64,000 nt of DNA from Cellulomonas edaphi. GTDB lineage: Bacteria > Actinomycetota > Actinomycetes > Actinomycetales > Cellulomonadaceae. Position 1 is the first letter of the stretch. Each line of letters starts with the position of its first letter. The notes beneath the pieces are model-generated. The model did not search any database. It had not been told where the DNA came from and saw only the letters and a list, made by a program, of their open reading frames with translations. The DNA is taken from contig NZ_JAUCGR010000001.1 of NCBI RefSeq assembly GCF_030362815.1, forward strand, positions 116,024-180,023, written 5' to 3'. The position numbers were made by a program, and so were the translations under genes. Of the stretch, positions 35,051-48,571 are shown in pieces.

Positions 35051-36058
35051 TCACGCCGGCGGCGGCTTCTCGCCCGATCCGCGCTCGATGAGCCGCGTCG
35101 GCATGACCACGCGCTCGAACGTCATCCGCCCGGTGCGCTCCAGGATGCGCTGCGCGGCCAGGCGACCCATCTCGGTCGCGTCGTGCGCCACCGTGGTGAC
35201 CCCCAGCACGTCCGACAGGTCGAAGTCGTCGAAGCCGACGAGGGCCACCTCGGGCCGGGTCGCGGCGATCGCGCGCACCGCCCCGAGCGCGATCCGGTTG
35301 TTGCCTGCCAGCACGGCGGTCACCGGCTGGTCGCCGGTCAGCAGCTCGGTCACCGTGTCGCGACCGGCCAGCATGTCGTGCGAGTCCACCCGCACGATCG
35401 GCTCGCAGCCCGCCTCCGCGAGTGCGTCGGTGTAGCCGCGGCGCCGCTCGCGGTGGGTACTGAGCCGCTCGTAGTCGCCGACGAACGCGATGTGCCGGTG
35501 ACCGACGGCCAGCAGGTGCTGGGTCGCCGTGTAGGCGCCGCCGTAGTTGTCGATGACGATCGAGTCGGCCTCGACCCCGACGGGCGGCCGGTCGACGAAC
35601 ACGACGGCCGTGCCGCGGGCGATGAGCACCGCGATGTCCTCGTGCGACGCCCGGGTGGAGGCGATGACCAGGCCGCGCACGTGCCGGTCGGCGAACTCGC
35701 GGACCAGGTCCCGCTCCACGTCGGGGTCCTCGTCCGAGCTGGCGATCGTCAGGTGCGCGCCCACCGCGCGCACCTCCTTCTCCACGCCCTTGGCGAGCGC
35801 CGAGTAGAACGGGTTGGCGAGGTCGCCCGTGATCATGCCGACCGCCGGCGTCGCGATCCCGCGCTTGAGCATGCTCGCCTGCGGGTTCATCCGGAAGTCG
35901 AGGTCAGCCGCGGCCGCGAGCACGCGCTCCCGGGTCGCGGTGGCGACGTGCTGCTCCCCGTTGAGTGCGCGCGAGGCTGTCTTGAGGCTGACACCGGCGC
36001 GCTGAGCGACGTGCGAGAGCGTGATCGCCTCGCGTTCGGGCACGTCGGTGCCGGCCAT
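35051..36058 (-). CDS. LacI-family transcriptional regulator
   Basis: A 335-residue repressor. N-terminal LacI helix-turn-helix and hinge: ITLSHVAQRAGVSLKTASRALNG (split here for length: VSLKTASRALN is the recognition part). The periplasmic-binding-type sensor domain follows, with VGMITGDLANPFYSALAKG and GRDTVTEL. It acts as a dimer controlled by a sugar-like ligand. No catabolic operon flanks it, so its target is distant or autogenous. ATG 36058. Confidence 0.93.
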   Translation of the reverse strand: MAGTDVPEREAITLSHVAQRAGVSLKTASRALNGEQHVATATRERVLAAAADLDFRMNPQASMLKRGIATPAVGMITGDLANPFYSALAKGVEKEVRAVGAHLTIASSDEDPDVERDLVREFADRHVRGLVIASTRASHEDIAVLIARGTAVVFVDRPPVGVEADSIVIDNYGGAYTATQHLLAVGHRHIAFVGDYERLSTHRERRRGYTDALAEAGCEPIVRVDSHDMLAGRDTVTELLTGDQPVTAVLAGNNRIALGAVRAIAATRPEVALVGFDDFDLSDVLGVTTVAHDATEMGRLAAQRILERTGRMTFERVVMPTRLIERGSGEKPPPA

Positions 36059-36201
36059 CGCTCACCCTCCTCGTCGTGTCCGCCCTCGGGCGCTGCTCTC
36101 CTGGCGTTCCGCTGCACTGGCCGCGGCCTGCGCGCAAGTATGGCGGTTCGGGCGCCCCTGCCGATGCCATCGGGTGGGCGAACCGCCGCGGACGCGTACG
36201 A

Positions 36202-36233
36202 CGAAGGGGCCCGGCCGAAGCCGAGCCCCTTCG
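36202..36233 (-). terminator. Terminator of nrdHIEF
   Basis: CGAAGGGGC (36202-36210) pairs with GCCCCTTCG (36225-36233), with an inner CCGGC/GCCG pairing; 28 nt past the nrdF stop. Confidence 0.8.
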
Positions 36234-36261
36234 TGAGCCGCACGCGAGCGCGGGCGCTGGG

Positions 36262-39421
<3,160 letters not shown>

Positions 39422-39857
39422 AATCGTCCCAATCCCTCACGGACGCGGTTGACGTCCTCGCTTGTGCCCATCAGCTCGAACCCGTACAGGTAGGGGACGC
39501 GGCACTTGGCCGCGATGATGTCCCCCGCGATGCAGTAGGCCTCACCGAAGTTGGTGTTGCCCGCGGCGATGACGCCGCGGATCAGAGTGCGGTTGCCCTC
39601 GTCGTTGAGGAACTTCACGACCTGACGAGGTACCGCGCCGCCCTCGTTGCCCCCGCCGTACGTCGGCACGACGAGCACATAGGGCTCGGTGACGTGCAGG
39701 AACGGATCGGTGGGACGCAACGGGATGCGGGAGGCCGCCAGGCCGAGCTTCTCGACGAAGCGGTGCGTGTTGTTCGAGGCAGAGGAGAAGTACACGAGCG
39801 AGCTCACGATGGTTCCCCTCTGCCCCGGGTCGTGCAGGTGCTGCCGGGTGGTCGCCC

Positions 39858-40103
39858 TCAGGCGACGACGGTGGCGAGACGCTCGGCCAGGGCGCCGATG
39901 CGGTCCGGGCGGTAACCCGACCAGTGCTCGCCGTCGACGATCACGACGGGCGCCTGGAGGTGGCCCAGCGACATCACGTAGTCGCGGGCGTCCGCGTCCT
40001 CGCTGATGTCCACGACCGTGTAGTCGGCACCCAGCTTGTCCAGCGCGCGGTAGGTCGCGTTGCACTGCACGCACGCCGGCTTGCTGTAGACCGTGATCGT
40101 CAT
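39858..40103 (-). CDS. nrdH: NrdH glutaredoxin-like electron donor
   Basis: An 81-residue redoxin. The CVQC active site sits in [20 protein letters not shown], and the C-terminal [13 protein letters not shown] is the NrdH-specific thioredoxin-reductase-binding segment. It reduces the C-terminal Cys pair of NrdE. First gene of the operon, 50 bp before nrdI. Confidence 0.96.
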   Translation of the reverse strand: MTITVYSKPACVQCNATYRALDKLGADYTVVDISEDADARDYVMSLGHLQAPVVIVDGEHWSGYRPDRIGALAERLATVVA

Positions 40104-40211
40104 CTTGCGCTCCGTGAAGATCGTCGTGAAAGGCCCCGCTCGGAGCCCCTCGCCCCCTGCCGTCGGGAGCCTGCGAGAGGCCGCGACGTTCCTGCTGAGT
40201 GCGTGGGTAAG

Positions 40212-40259
40212 ACACTACACCTTGTGTCTGACACTTCAATGGACCACTAGGTGTTGTGT
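40212..40259. promoter_or_regulatory. Two NrdR boxes of the nrd operon
   Basis: ACACTACACCTTGTGT at 40212-40227 fits the 16-bp NrdR consensus (ACAC-N8-GTGT); CCACTAGGTGTTGTGT at 40244-40259 fits with one change. Start-to-start distance is 32 bp, the three-turn spacing seen at nrd promoters. They lie 109-156 bp upstream of nrdH, so repression by ATP/dATP-loaded NrdR is expected. A further palindrome, ACACGTGT, follows at 40261-40268. Confidence 0.8.
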
Positions 40260-40527
40260 TACACGTGTGTCGTTTTTCACCCTGTGGGTGGAGTTTCACA
40301 CTACCTGTGGGCGCCCACACGGCCCCCTGGCCAGCACGTTCGCGCGGCCGCCGCCGCGGTTCCCGTGCGACGCCCACAGGCCGTCCACACCGACACGCCC
40401 ACCGTCCCCAGACCCGTCCACAGCCCGCCGCCACGGCAGCGCGGCAGACGCCGGTACGCGGGCGCCGCCGACAGGCTCGCGGGGAGGCGCAGCGATCAGC
40501 GGCCCGCCGATACGCGATGCTGGGGCC

Positions 40528-43500
40528 GTGCAGATCACGACGCTCGGCGAGCTCGCCGTCGACGGCCGGCCGGTGCGCGGCGAGCGACTCGCCGCCGTGC
40601 TGCGCACCCTCGTCGACGCGCGCGGGCGGGCGGTCTCGGTGGGAGCGCTCGCGGAGGCGGTCTGGGACGGTGAGCCGCCGCAGGACGAGACGGGCGCGAT
40701 CCAGGCCCTCGTCTCCCGCCTGCGCCGCACGGGTGTCCCGATCCTCGTCGCACCGGGCGGCTACCGCCTGAACGCCGACGACGTGCAGGTCGACGCCGCC
40801 GACGCGCGTGCCCTGGCGGACAGGGCTGCGGCCGAGCTGCGCGCCGGCCGGCCAGACGCTGCGCGGTTGGCGGCGGATGACGCGCGCGCCCTGTTCCCCG
40901 CAGTGCCCGACCTGGACGACGGCGACGCGGCCCGGCTCTTCTCCGAGGTGGCCGTGGTCCGCGCGCAGGCCGCCCTCGCCGGGGCGGGCGCGCTGGACGG
41001 CGCCGACCTGCACCGGCTCGTCGACCGCAACCCACCCGACGAACCGGCGCTGGCGCTGCTGGTCAAGGTGCTCGCCGCACAGGGCCGCGACGCCGAGGCC
41101 CTCGAGCTCGTCGAGCGCGTGCGGGCGGAGCTCGCCGACCGGTACGGGGCCGACCCGTCTCCGGTCGTCGTCGACGCCCACCTCGCGTTGCTGCGCGGCG
41201 AGCTGGCGCCCGCCGTGGCCACGACCCCGGCTGCCGGCGTCCGCACGACGCCCACGCTCGCGGTCCCGCCGTCGTGGCGCCGGGCCACGACGCCGCTGAT
41301 CGGCCGGGACGCCGACCTGGCCACCGTGCTGGCGGCCGTGGACCACGCCCCTCTGGTCACCCTCGTGGCGACCGGCGGCGCGGGCAAGACGAGGCTGGCG
41401 TCGGAGGTCGCGCGCGCAGTCGCGGCCCAGGGGCGCTCCGTCCGTGTCGTCGAGCTGGCGGGCCTGCGCTCCCCCGAGGAGGTGCTCCCCGCCGTGCTGG
41501 GCGCGATCGGCGGCATGGACACGACGCCCGCACGGGCCGAGCTCAACGTCGACCGCCGGCTCCTGGACCCCGTGGACCGGCTGCGGGTCGCCGCGGCGGA
41601 CCTCGACGGGCTCGTCGTGCTCGACAACTGCGAGCACCTGCTCGACGCGGTCGCGATCGTCGTCGCGGACCTGCTGGGGGTCGCCTCGCCCGACGTCGTC
41701 GTGCTGGCCACGAGCCGCGCACCGCTGGGGATCGTCGGGGAGGCAGTGCACCGCCTGGGGACGCTGCCGGACCAGGACGCGCTCGACCTGCTCGAGAGCC
41801 GCGCCCGGGCCGGCAGGCCGGGGCTGACCTGGGACGCGAGCCGCGCCCTGGAGCTGTGCCACCGGCTCGACAACCTGCCCCTCGCGCTCGAGCTCGCGGC
41901 AGCCCGCCTGCGCTCGATGCCCGTCGAGGACGTGCTGGACGGCCTGAGCGACCGGTTCGGCCTGCTCGACGACGCGCTGCGCGGCCTGCCCGACCGGCAC
42001 GCGAGCCTGTGGGCGATGGTCGACTGGAGCCGCGAGCTGCTGAGCCCTGCCGAGCGGACGCTGCTGCAGCGCCTCGCGGTCGTGGGCGGGTCGTTCAGCG
42101 CCGAGGCGGCCGCCGCCGTCGCGGCCGACCTCCCCGCCGCTCAGGTGCGCCGGGGGCTCGCGATGCTCGTGGACCAGTCGCTGCTCAGCCTGGCCGAGCA
42201 GGACGACGGCCCGGCGCGCTACCGCATGCTCGAGACGGTGCGCGAGTACGGCGAGGCACGACTGGACGACGCCGGCGAGCGGGACGCGGCCATGACGGGG
42301 CTCGTCGGGTGGGCGGCTCGTCGCGCCACCGAGCTGGGGGCCGAGTTCGTGGGCCACGGGCAGGTGCGGGCGTTCAACGCCACCGCGCTCGACGCCGACG
42401 CGATGCTGGTCGCCACCCGGTGGGCGCTGGCGCACGACGACGAGTCGGCAGCGCTGGACGTCCTCGCGGCGCTCAGCTGGCTGTGGACCGTGCGCGGTCT
42501 GCACAGCGAGGTCGTGTCCTGGGCGCGCCGGCTGCTGCACCTCGACGACCCCCGCGCGCGCGTCCGCTCGGCCTTCATCAACGGCTCACGGTCGGGTGGC
42601 CAGCTCCCGCGCGCCGACGCCGCCGCCATGGTCGGCACGTTCGCGTCCGTGAACAGCGGCGTGATCGCCTCGAAGCGGATGGCCGCGATCGCGCTGCGCG
42701 CCGTGCGCACCACCCTGCGCGAGCGGGAGGACGAGCTCTCGCCGCGCACCCGTGCGATGGCCCAGACGCTGTCGGTCATCGGCACCACCGACATGACGCG
42801 CGTGCTGGAGCCGGCGGACCGGCTCGCGCAGTGCGGCGACCCGTACCTGGAGGGCATCGGGCTGTTCCTGCGTGCCGCGGTGCTGGAGAACGAGGGCGAC
42901 GCGGTCGAGTCCCGGGTCGCCGCACGCGAGGCCTACCGCCGGTTCGAGGCGGTCGGCGACCACTGGGGCATGGGCATGGCGGCGCAGGGGATCGGACAGT
43001 GGATCGGCAGCGGTCGCGCGTCCGCCGAGTCCGAGGAGTGGCTGGCCCGGGGGCTGCACCACCTGGAGGCGATCGGCGCCTTCGGGGACGCGTGGAGCAT
43101 CCGCGTGCTGCTCGACGTGCAGCGCGCGCTGCGCGGCGACGCAGAGGCGTACACGCGCGTACTGGACGTGGCCTCCTCCGACCAGGTCGACCAGGGCGAC
43201 GCCGCGCAGGCGCACCTCGGACTGGCGCACATCGCGTGGACGCGCGGCGACCGCGACCAGGCGGCGACGCATGTGGACGCCGCCGTGGCGCTCGTGGACG
43301 AGCACCCGGTGAACCCGCCCCAGGCACGGGCCGTGACCCGGGCGGTGGCGGCGATGATCCACTTGCGTCGGGCCGCCGACGCCGACGATCGGGTCCGCAC
43401 GACCGCGGAGGAGCGTGCGACGAGGTTGCTGCGCGGCGCCGGGAACGACGCGCTGGCCAGCTCCGACATGCCCGTCGTGGGCACGTACGCGCTGGCTCTC

Positions 43501-43737
43501 GCGGAGCTGGCCGCCTTCCGCGGCCTCACGGAGGTGACCGTCGAGCTGTACGCGATGGGCATGCGCCTGGGCGCGAACCTGCAGATGATGTTCGAGCTGG
43601 ACGAGGACGGCGCGGTCGCCGCGATCGTGGGCGACGAGCCGGCTCGCTCGGCGGCCGTCGAACCCGTGCGCAACCTGCGGGCGCAAACCGTCGCGGCGCG
43701 CGTCCGGGCGCTGACCGACGACCTCCTGGGGACATGA
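40528..43737 (+). CDS. SARP-type regulator with BTAD and NB-ARC ATPase domains
   Basis: A 1069-residue AfsR/SARP-like protein. Residues about 1-85 are a winged helix-turn-helix of the OmpR type ([24 protein letters not shown]), then the BTAD tetratricopeptide region to about 225, then an STAND ATPase with P-loop [10 protein letters not shown] (Walker A about 282-288), Walker [16 protein letters not shown] and the following ATSRAPLGI and [14 protein letters not shown] motifs. TPR-like helices fill the C-terminal 400 residues. GTG 40528. It is divergent from nrdHIEF with no obvious target cluster beside it; the DrrAB exporter downstream converges. Confidence 0.88.
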   Translation: MQITTLGELAVDGRPVRGERLAAVLRTLVDARGRAVSVGALAEAVWDGEPPQDETGAIQALVSRLRRTGVPILVAPGGYRLNADDVQVDAADARALADRAAAELRAGRPDAARLAADDARALFPAVPDLDDGDAARLFSEVAVVRAQAALAGAGALDGADLHRLVDRNPPDEPALALLVKVLAAQGRDAEALELVERVRAELADRYGADPSPVVVDAHLALLRGELAPAVATTPAAGVRTTPTLAVPPSWRRATTPLIGRDADLATVLAAVDHAPLVTLVATGGAGKTRLASEVARAVAAQGRSVRVVELAGLRSPEEVLPAVLGAIGGMDTTPARAELNVDRRLLDPVDRLRVAAADLDGLVVLDNCEHLLDAVAIVVADLLGVASPDVVVLATSRAPLGIVGEAVHRLGTLPDQDALDLLESRARAGRPGLTWDASRALELCHRLDNLPLALELAAARLRSMPVEDVLDGLSDRFGLLDDALRGLPDRHASLWAMVDWSRELLSPAERTLLQRLAVVGGSFSAEAAAAVAADLPAAQVRRGLAMLVDQSLLSLAEQDDGPARYRMLETVREYGEARLDDAGERDAAMTGLVGWAARRATELGAEFVGHGQVRAFNATALDADAMLVATRWALAHDDESAALDVLAALSWLWTVRGLHSEVVSWARRLLHLDDPRARVRSAFINGSRSGGQLPRADAAAMVGTFASVNSGVIASKRMAAIALRAVRTTLREREDELSPRTRAMAQTLSVIGTTDMTRVLEPADRLAQCGDPYLEGIGLFLRAAVLENEGDAVESRVAAREAYRRFEAVGDHWGMGMAAQGIGQWIGSGRASAESEEWLARGLHHLEAIGAFGDAWSIRVLLDVQRALRGDAEAYTRVLDVASSDQVDQGDAAQAHLGLAHIAWTRGDRDQAATHVDAAVALVDEHPVNPPQARAVTRAVAAMIHLRRAADADDRVRTTAEERATRLLRGAGNDALASSDMPVVGTYALALAELAAFRGLTEVTVELYAMGMRLGANLQMMFELDEDGAVAAIVGDEPARSAAVEPVRNLRAQTVAARVRALTDDLLGT

Positions 43738-43772
43738 CGAGGGGGGCGGTCCCCCCAGGACCGCCCCCCTCG
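43738..43772. terminator. Bidirectional terminator
   Basis: Perfect 15-bp stem (43738-43752 with 43758-43772), 5-nt loop, directly after the regulator stop and 9 bp before the converging permease stop. Confidence 0.92.
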
Positions 43773-43781
43773 CGCTCGGCG

Positions 43782-44621
43782 TCAGATCTTCTTCCGGTAC
43801 GCCCGCAGCGCCAGCGGCATGAACACCGCGACCAGGCCGACGCACCAGGCGAGCGTCCACACGAGGTGGTTGCCCATCGGGTTCTCCGCGCCGCCGATGA
43901 ACAGCGCGCGCATCGCACCGACGAGGTGGGTCAGCGGGTTGACCGTCACGAATCCCTGCATCCAGCCCGGCAGGGTCGCCGTCGGGACGAAGACGTTGGA
44001 CGCGAAGCTCAAGGGCATGATCAGCAGGAACATGATCCCCTGCACGGCGCCGCTGGTGCGGACCTTCATCCCGACGAAGACGCTCACCCACGACAGGCAC
44101 AGCGCGAACAGGATCGCGAGCACGCAGCCGGCGACGGCCGCGGCCAGGTTCGTCTCGATGCGGAAGCCCATGAGGTAGCCGATGCTCATGGTCGAGACGA
44201 CGACGATGACGTAGCGCACCACGTCGCCGAGCACGGCACCCAGCAGGGGCGCCGAGCGCGGGATCGGCAGCGACCGGAACCGGTCGAAGATCCCCTTGGT
44301 GAGGTCGGTGTTGAGGTTCACGCCGATCGCGATGGCGCCCTGCGCGATGGTCTGCGCCAGGATGCCCGGCAGCAGGAACTGCAGGTAGCTCGTGGTGTCG
44401 CCGGCGACCGCGCCGCCGAAGATGTAGACGAAGATCACCAGGAAGATCGCCGGCTGCAGCGTGACGTCGATGAGGGCTTCGGGCGTGCGCCACGTCTTGA
44501 TGAGGCTGCGCTTGGCCAAGGCCAGCGAGTGCCGGACCATCGGGAGCGGCTTGCGGGCCGCCTCGGCGGCCTTGGGCACCGTGCTCGTGCGCGGTGCGGG
44601 GGTCAGGGTCGCGGCGCTCAT
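43782..44621 (-). CDS. ABC-2 type exporter permease (DrrB-like)
   Basis: A 279-residue integral membrane protein with six TM segments. SLALAKRSLIKTWRTPEALID begins the ABC-2 domain, QGAIAIGVNLNTDLTKGIFDRFRSLP is the conserved intracellular segment, and SNVFVPTATLPGWMQGF the C-terminal one. Together with the coupled ATPase (ATGA overlap) it forms a DrrAB-like efflux pump, a type that exports antibiotics, lipids or wall polymers. Substrate unknown. Confidence 0.9.
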   Translation of the reverse strand: MSAATLTPAPRTSTVPKAAEAARKPLPMVRHSLALAKRSLIKTWRTPEALIDVTLQPAIFLVIFVYIFGGAVAGDTTSYLQFLLPGILAQTIAQGAIAIGVNLNTDLTKGIFDRFRSLPIPRSAPLLGAVLGDVVRYVIVVVSTMSIGYLMGFRIETNLAAAVAGCVLAILFALCLSWVSVFVGMKVRTSGAVQGIMFLLIMPLSFASNVFVPTATLPGWMQGFVTVNPLTHLVGAMRALFIGGAENPMGNHLVWTLAWCVGLVAVFMPLALRAYRKKI

Positions 44622-45601
44622 GCGGCCACCTCCGTCGTCGGGTTCGCGTCCTCGTCGGAGGCCGTGCGGCCGGTCAGCTTGAAGAAGACCTCGTCGAGGC
44701 TGGGCAGGTGCAGCGAGAGCTCGGTGACGGCGATGCCCGCCGCCGCGAGCCGGGAGACGGTGGCCGTCATGGCGGTGTCGTCCGCCACCGGGACGGCGAG
44801 CAGGCCCTTGCGCACCTCGGCGGCGCCGCTCACGCCCGTGGAGACCTGTCCCAGGATCGTGGCGGTCTCCTCCATGCGGGCCAGGTCGGCCGGGCGGACC
44901 TCGAGGGTCTGACCGCCGACGACGCGCTTGAGACCCTCGGGGGTGTCGTGCGCGATGACGCGGCCGTGGTCGATGACGGTGATCTCGTCAGCCAGCGCGT
45001 CCGCCTCCTCGAGGTACTGCGTGGTCAGCAGCACGGTCGAGCCGTCGGTGACCAGCGAGCGGACCACGTCCCACATGTCCTCGCGCTTGGCGGGGTCGAG
45101 GCCCGTGGTGGGCTCGTCGAGGAAGATGACGTCCGGGCGCCCGACGAGGCTCGCGGCCAGGTCGAGGCGGCGACGCATGCCGCCGGAGTACGTCTTGGCG
45201 GGCCGGTCGGCGGCGTCGGCCAGGTCGAACCAGTCGAGCAGCTCGGCCGCGCGCGCCTTGGCGCCCGTGCGGCCCAGCTCCAGCAGCGTGCCGAACAGCA
45301 CGAGGTTCTGGCGACCCGTGAGGTCCTCGTCGACGGACGCGTACTGGCCGGTGAGGCCGATGCTCTGGCGGACCTGCTGGGACTGCTTCACGACGTCGAA
45401 GCCGGCGATGGTCGCCGACCCCGCGTCGGGGACGAGGAGGGTGGACAGGATGCGGACGGCGGTCGTCTTGCCGGCGCCGTTGGGGCCGAGGACACCGAGG
45501 ACGGTCCCCCGACGAACAGCGAGATCGACGCCCTGCAGGGCCTTCGTCTCACCGAAGTGCTTGACGAGGCCCTCGGCCTCGATCACCAGGTCTGTGCTCA
45601 T
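44618..45601 (-). CDS. ABC exporter ATP-binding protein (DrrA-like)
   Basis: A 327-residue ATPase. Walker A GPNGAGKTT, signature YSGGMRRRLDLA, Walker B VIFLDEPTTGLDP, and a C-terminal extension with EVFFKLTGR typical of the DrrA group. It drives the downstream ABC-2 permease. ATG 45601. Confidence 0.95.
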   Translation of the reverse strand: MSTDLVIEAEGLVKHFGETKALQGVDLAVRRGTVLGVLGPNGAGKTTAVRILSTLLVPDAGSATIAGFDVVKQSQQVRQSIGLTGQYASVDEDLTGRQNLVLFGTLLELGRTGAKARAAELLDWFDLADAADRPAKTYSGGMRRRLDLAASLVGRPDVIFLDEPTTGLDPAKREDMWDVVRSLVTDGSTVLLTTQYLEEADALADEITVIDHGRVIAHDTPEGLKRVVGGQTLEVRPADLARMEETATILGQVSTGVSGAAEVRKGLLAVPVADDTAMTATVSRLAAAGIAVTELSLHLPSLDEVFFKLTGRTASDEDANPTTEVAA

Positions 45602-45704
45602 GGGTCACACCCTGCACGGGGCGCCTGACAGCGCGCCGACACGTTCCTGACACCGGCCGACACGGCCTGACGGGCCGCCGACGAAGGTCCGGGCGCCGAC
45701 CCCG

Positions 45705-46496
45705 TCAGAGCACGTGCGCGAGGAAGTCCTGCGTGCGCGGCTCGGTGGGCGCGTCGATCACCTGGGAGACGGGTCCGTGCTCGACGACGGCGCCGTCGGC
45801 CATGAACACCACCTGGTCGGCGACCTCGCGCGCGAAACCGATCTCGTGGGTCACGACGATCATCGTCATGCCGGACGTCGCCAGGTCCCGCATGACGCCC
45901 AGCACCTCGCCCACCAGCTCGGGGTCCAGGGCGGACGTCGGCTCGTCGAACAGCATGAGGTCCGGCTCCATGGCGAGCGCGCGCGCGATCGCGACGCGCT
46001 GCTGCTGACCGCCGGACAGCTGCGAGGGGTAGTGGTCGAGCCGGTCGGAGAGCCCCACGCGCTCGAGCAGCGCGCTCGCGCGCTCGCGCGCCTCGGCCTT
46101 GCTGACGCCCAGCACCTGGACCGGCGCCTCCATGACGTTGGCCAGCGCGGTCATGTGCGGGAAGAGGTTGAACCGCTGGAACACCATGCCCACCCGGGCG
46201 CGCTGGACCGCGATCTGCTTGGGGTGCAGCCGGTACAGCACGTCCTCGCCGCGGCGGGTGCCCTCGCGGTAGCCCTGCAGCTCGCCCTCGACGCGGATGC
46301 AGCCCGCGCCGATCTCCTCGAGCTGGTTGATGCAGCGCAGCGCGGTGGACTTGCCCGAGCCGGACGGGCCGAGCACCACGGTCACCGTGCCGCGCGGGAC
46401 CACCAGGTCCACGCCGCGCAGCACGTGGTTGTCGCCGTACCACTTGTGCACGCCCGCCAGCTCGACCATGGGGGCGTCGGGGTCGAGCGCGCTCAC
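45705..46496 (-). CDS. Polar amino-acid ABC importer, ATPase
   Basis: A 263-residue ATPase of the GlnQ/HisP group: Walker [11 protein letters not shown]-loop [11 protein letters not shown], signature [14 protein letters not shown] and Walker [17 protein letters not shown] 46496 overlaps the permease stop. Third gene of the import operon. Confidence 0.95.
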   Translation of the reverse strand: MSALDPDAPMVELAGVHKWYGDNHVLRGVDLVVPRGTVTVVLGPSGSGKSTALRCINQLEEIGAGCIRVEGELQGYREGTRRGEDVLYRLHPKQIAVQRARVGMVFQRFNLFPHMTALANVMEAPVQVLGVSKAEARERASALLERVGLSDRLDHYPSQLSGGQQQRVAIARALAMEPDLMLFDEPTSALDPELVGEVLGVMRDLATSGMTMIVVTHEIGFAREVADQVVFMADGAVVEHGPVSQVIDAPTEPRTQDFLAHVL

Positions 46497-47455
46497 GGGG
46501 TGACTCCGTCCAGGGGGCTGGGGTCGGCGGTGGTGTGCGCGGAGTTGATGGCCGCCTGCCGGCCTCGTCGGCCGCGGCGCGGCACGTGCTCGTCGAAGCC
46601 GCGTCCGTAGTACCGCTCGAGGTAGAACTGCCCGACCATGAGGATGCTCGTGATGGCGAGGTACCAGATGGCGGCGACCACCAGGAGCGGCACGGGCTGG
46701 AAGAGCCGGTTGCCGATCGCGGCCTGCGCGTAGTTGAGGTCCAGGATGAACGGGACCGCCAGCACCAGCGACGTCGTCTTCAGCATGGAGATGGTCTCGT
46801 TGCCGGTCGGGGGCACGATCACGCGCATCGCCTGGGGCAGGACCACGCGCCACAGGATGCGGCCGTCCTTCATGCCCAGCGCACGGGCCGCCTCGGACTG
46901 ACCCCGGTCCACGCTCTGCAGGCCCGCCCGGACGATCTCGGCGAGGTAGGCCGCCTCGTTGAGGGCCAGGCCGAGGATGGCGGCGCGCGTGGCGTTGAGC
47001 ACCACGGCGGTGTCGAACGTGACGAACGCGGGCCCGAACGGGATGCCCAGGCTGAGGTTGTGGTAGATCACCGACGCGTAGCCCCAGAACGCGAGCTGCG
47101 TGTAGATCGGCGTCCCGCGGAAGAACCAGATGTAGACCCACGACACGTAGCGCATCACCGGGTTGCTGGAACGACGCATGACCGCCAGCACGACCGCGAG
47201 CACGATCGCGATCGCCATCGAGGCCACGGTGAGGATGAGGGTCCACGACACGCCGCGCAGGATCGGCGCGCTGAAGAGGTACTCACCGACCGTGGACCAC
47301 TGGAAGACGTCGTTGGTGATGAGCGCGTTGGCGACCATGGCCGCCAGCACGACGACCACCGCCGCGGAGATCCACCGGCCGGGGTACCGCACGGGGATCG
47401 CGTGGATCCGCTGGGGTTCCGGGGCCGGTGTCTTCGCGGCGGTGGGCGTCGTCAC
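46493..47455 (-). CDS. Polar amino-acid ABC importer, permease
   Basis: A 320-residue permease. The EAA loop, [20 protein letters not shown], is intact, with ESLRGTP-like [10 protein letters not shown] earlier; five to six TM segments. The first 40 residues are a Pro/Ala extension. It pairs with the GlnQ-type ATPase. GTG 47455 begins 5 bp after the end of the binding-protein gene. Confidence 0.93.
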   Translation of the reverse strand: MTTPTAAKTPAPEPQRIHAIPVRYPGRWISAAVVVVLAAMVANALITNDVFQWSTVGEYLFSAPILRGVSWTLILTVASMAIAIVLAVVLAVMRRSSNPVMRYVSWVYIWFFRGTPIYTQLAFWGYASVIYHNLSLGIPFGPAFVTFDTAVVLNATRAAILGLALNEAAYLAEIVRAGLQSVDRGQSEAARALGMKDGRILWRVVLPQAMRVIVPPTGNETISMLKTTSLVLAVPFILDLNYAQAAIGNRLFQPVPLLVVAAIWYLAITSILMVGQFYLERYYGRGFDEHVPRRGRRGRQAAINSAHTTADPSPLDGVTP

Positions 47456-47460
47456 GGGGA

Positions 47461-48387
47461 TCAGCCTACGGACGGGTTGAGCTCTGCCGTCTCCACCGCG
47501 CTCGCCTCGTTGCCCCACGCCGTGAGGATCTTGAGGTAGTCGCCCGAGTCGATGAGCTTCTGCATGGCCTTCTGCACGGCGTCGGTCAGCGCCTGGTCGT
47601 CCTTGCTCACGACGATGCCCTGGGGCGCGCTGGCGAACACGTCGCCGAGCTGCTCGAGCTTGTCGCCGGTCTGCGCGATCGCGTAGGCGATGATCGGCGA
47701 GTCGGCGTACATCATGTCGGCCTTGCCGCCGACGAGCGCCGTGGTGACCTCCGACTGCTTCTCGTACTTCAGCGGCGTGATGTCGTCCTTGCCGTCCGCC
47801 TTGCACTTCGCGATGAGGGCATCGAGCTCCTCGTCCTCGACCGTGCCGGTCTGCACGCCGACCGTCAGGCCGCACAGGTTGGCGGGGTCGATCTTCTTCG
47901 GGTTGCCCTTGGGCACGGCGTAGGCCTCGCCCGCCTCGAAGTACTGGATCATGTTCGCCTGCTGCAGGCGGTCCGGGTTGATGGTGAACGACGAGATGCC
48001 GACGTCGTACTTGCTGCCGATGGCCGGGATGATGCCCGTGAACGAGGCCGTCTGGACGTCGGCCTGCAGACCCATCACCGCGGCGAGCGCCTTGGCCAGG
48101 TCGACGTCGTAGCCGATCGGCGTGGTGCCGTCCTCGTCGATGTACTCGGCCGGCGCATACGTGGTGTCCGAGCCGACGACGAGCTTGCCGGCCGTCTTGA
48201 TCTTCTCGGGCACGAGCGCCGCGACGGCGTCGTCCTTCGCGACCGACGTCGGGTCGAAGCTCGCGGCGGCCGACGCGCTCGGGGCGCCCGGCGTTGCGGT
48301 GTCGTCGTCGCCACCACCGCACGCGGCCAGGGCCAACGCGGAGCTCAGGACGACGGCGGTCAGGACTGCGGGACGAAACGTGCGCAC
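47461..48387 (-). CDS. Amino-acid ABC importer, lipoprotein binding protein
   Basis: A 308-residue solute receptor with a lipoprotein signal peptide (LALAAC lipobox, Cys near residue 22) and a family-3 binding fold: KLVVGSDTTYAPAEYIDEDG, GYDVDLAKALA and FTGIIPAIGSKYDVGISSF. AGGAGG lies 7 nt before GTG 48387. Ligand is probably a polar amino acid. First gene of the three-gene operon; a GlnR-like box lies 112 bp upstream, suggesting nitrogen control. A CTGACC/GGTCAG dyad at 48436-48450 may be a second operator. Confidence 0.93.
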   Translation of the reverse strand: MRTFRPAVLTAVVLSSALALAACGGGDDDTATPGAPSASAAASFDPTSVAKDDAVAALVPEKIKTAGKLVVGSDTTYAPAEYIDEDGTTPIGYDVDLAKALAAVMGLQADVQTASFTGIIPAIGSKYDVGISSFTINPDRLQQANMIQYFEAGEAYAVPKGNPKKIDPANLCGLTVGVQTGTVEDEELDALIAKCKADGKDDITPLKYEKQSEVTTALVGGKADMMYADSPIIAYAIAQTGDKLEQLGDVFASAPQGIVVSKDDQALTDAVQKAMQKLIDSGDYLKILTAWGNEASAVETAELNPSVG

Positions 48388-48498
48388 GTGGATCCTCCTT
48401 CGCCGCGCCCGGGGGGTGCGCGGTGAGTGCAGCAGCTGACCGGAGGTCAGTTCTGGCGCGCCTGGTCGGTCGCGCGAGGCGGATCGTAGCGGCCCGGT

Positions 48499-48514
48499 GT
48501 TACGGCGTGGTAAC
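48499..48514. promoter_or_regulatory. GlnR-like box upstream of the amino-acid importer
   Basis: GTTAC-N6-GTAAC, a good match to the actinobacterial GlnR a-site/b-site arrangement (gTnAc-n6-GnAAc), located 112-127 bp upstream of the binding-protein start. Confidence 0.4.
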
Positions 48515-48571
48515 CCTCTCGCTCGCCGGACACGCGCGCAGCGGCGCACGAACAGGCCCGCCGAGCCCCGC

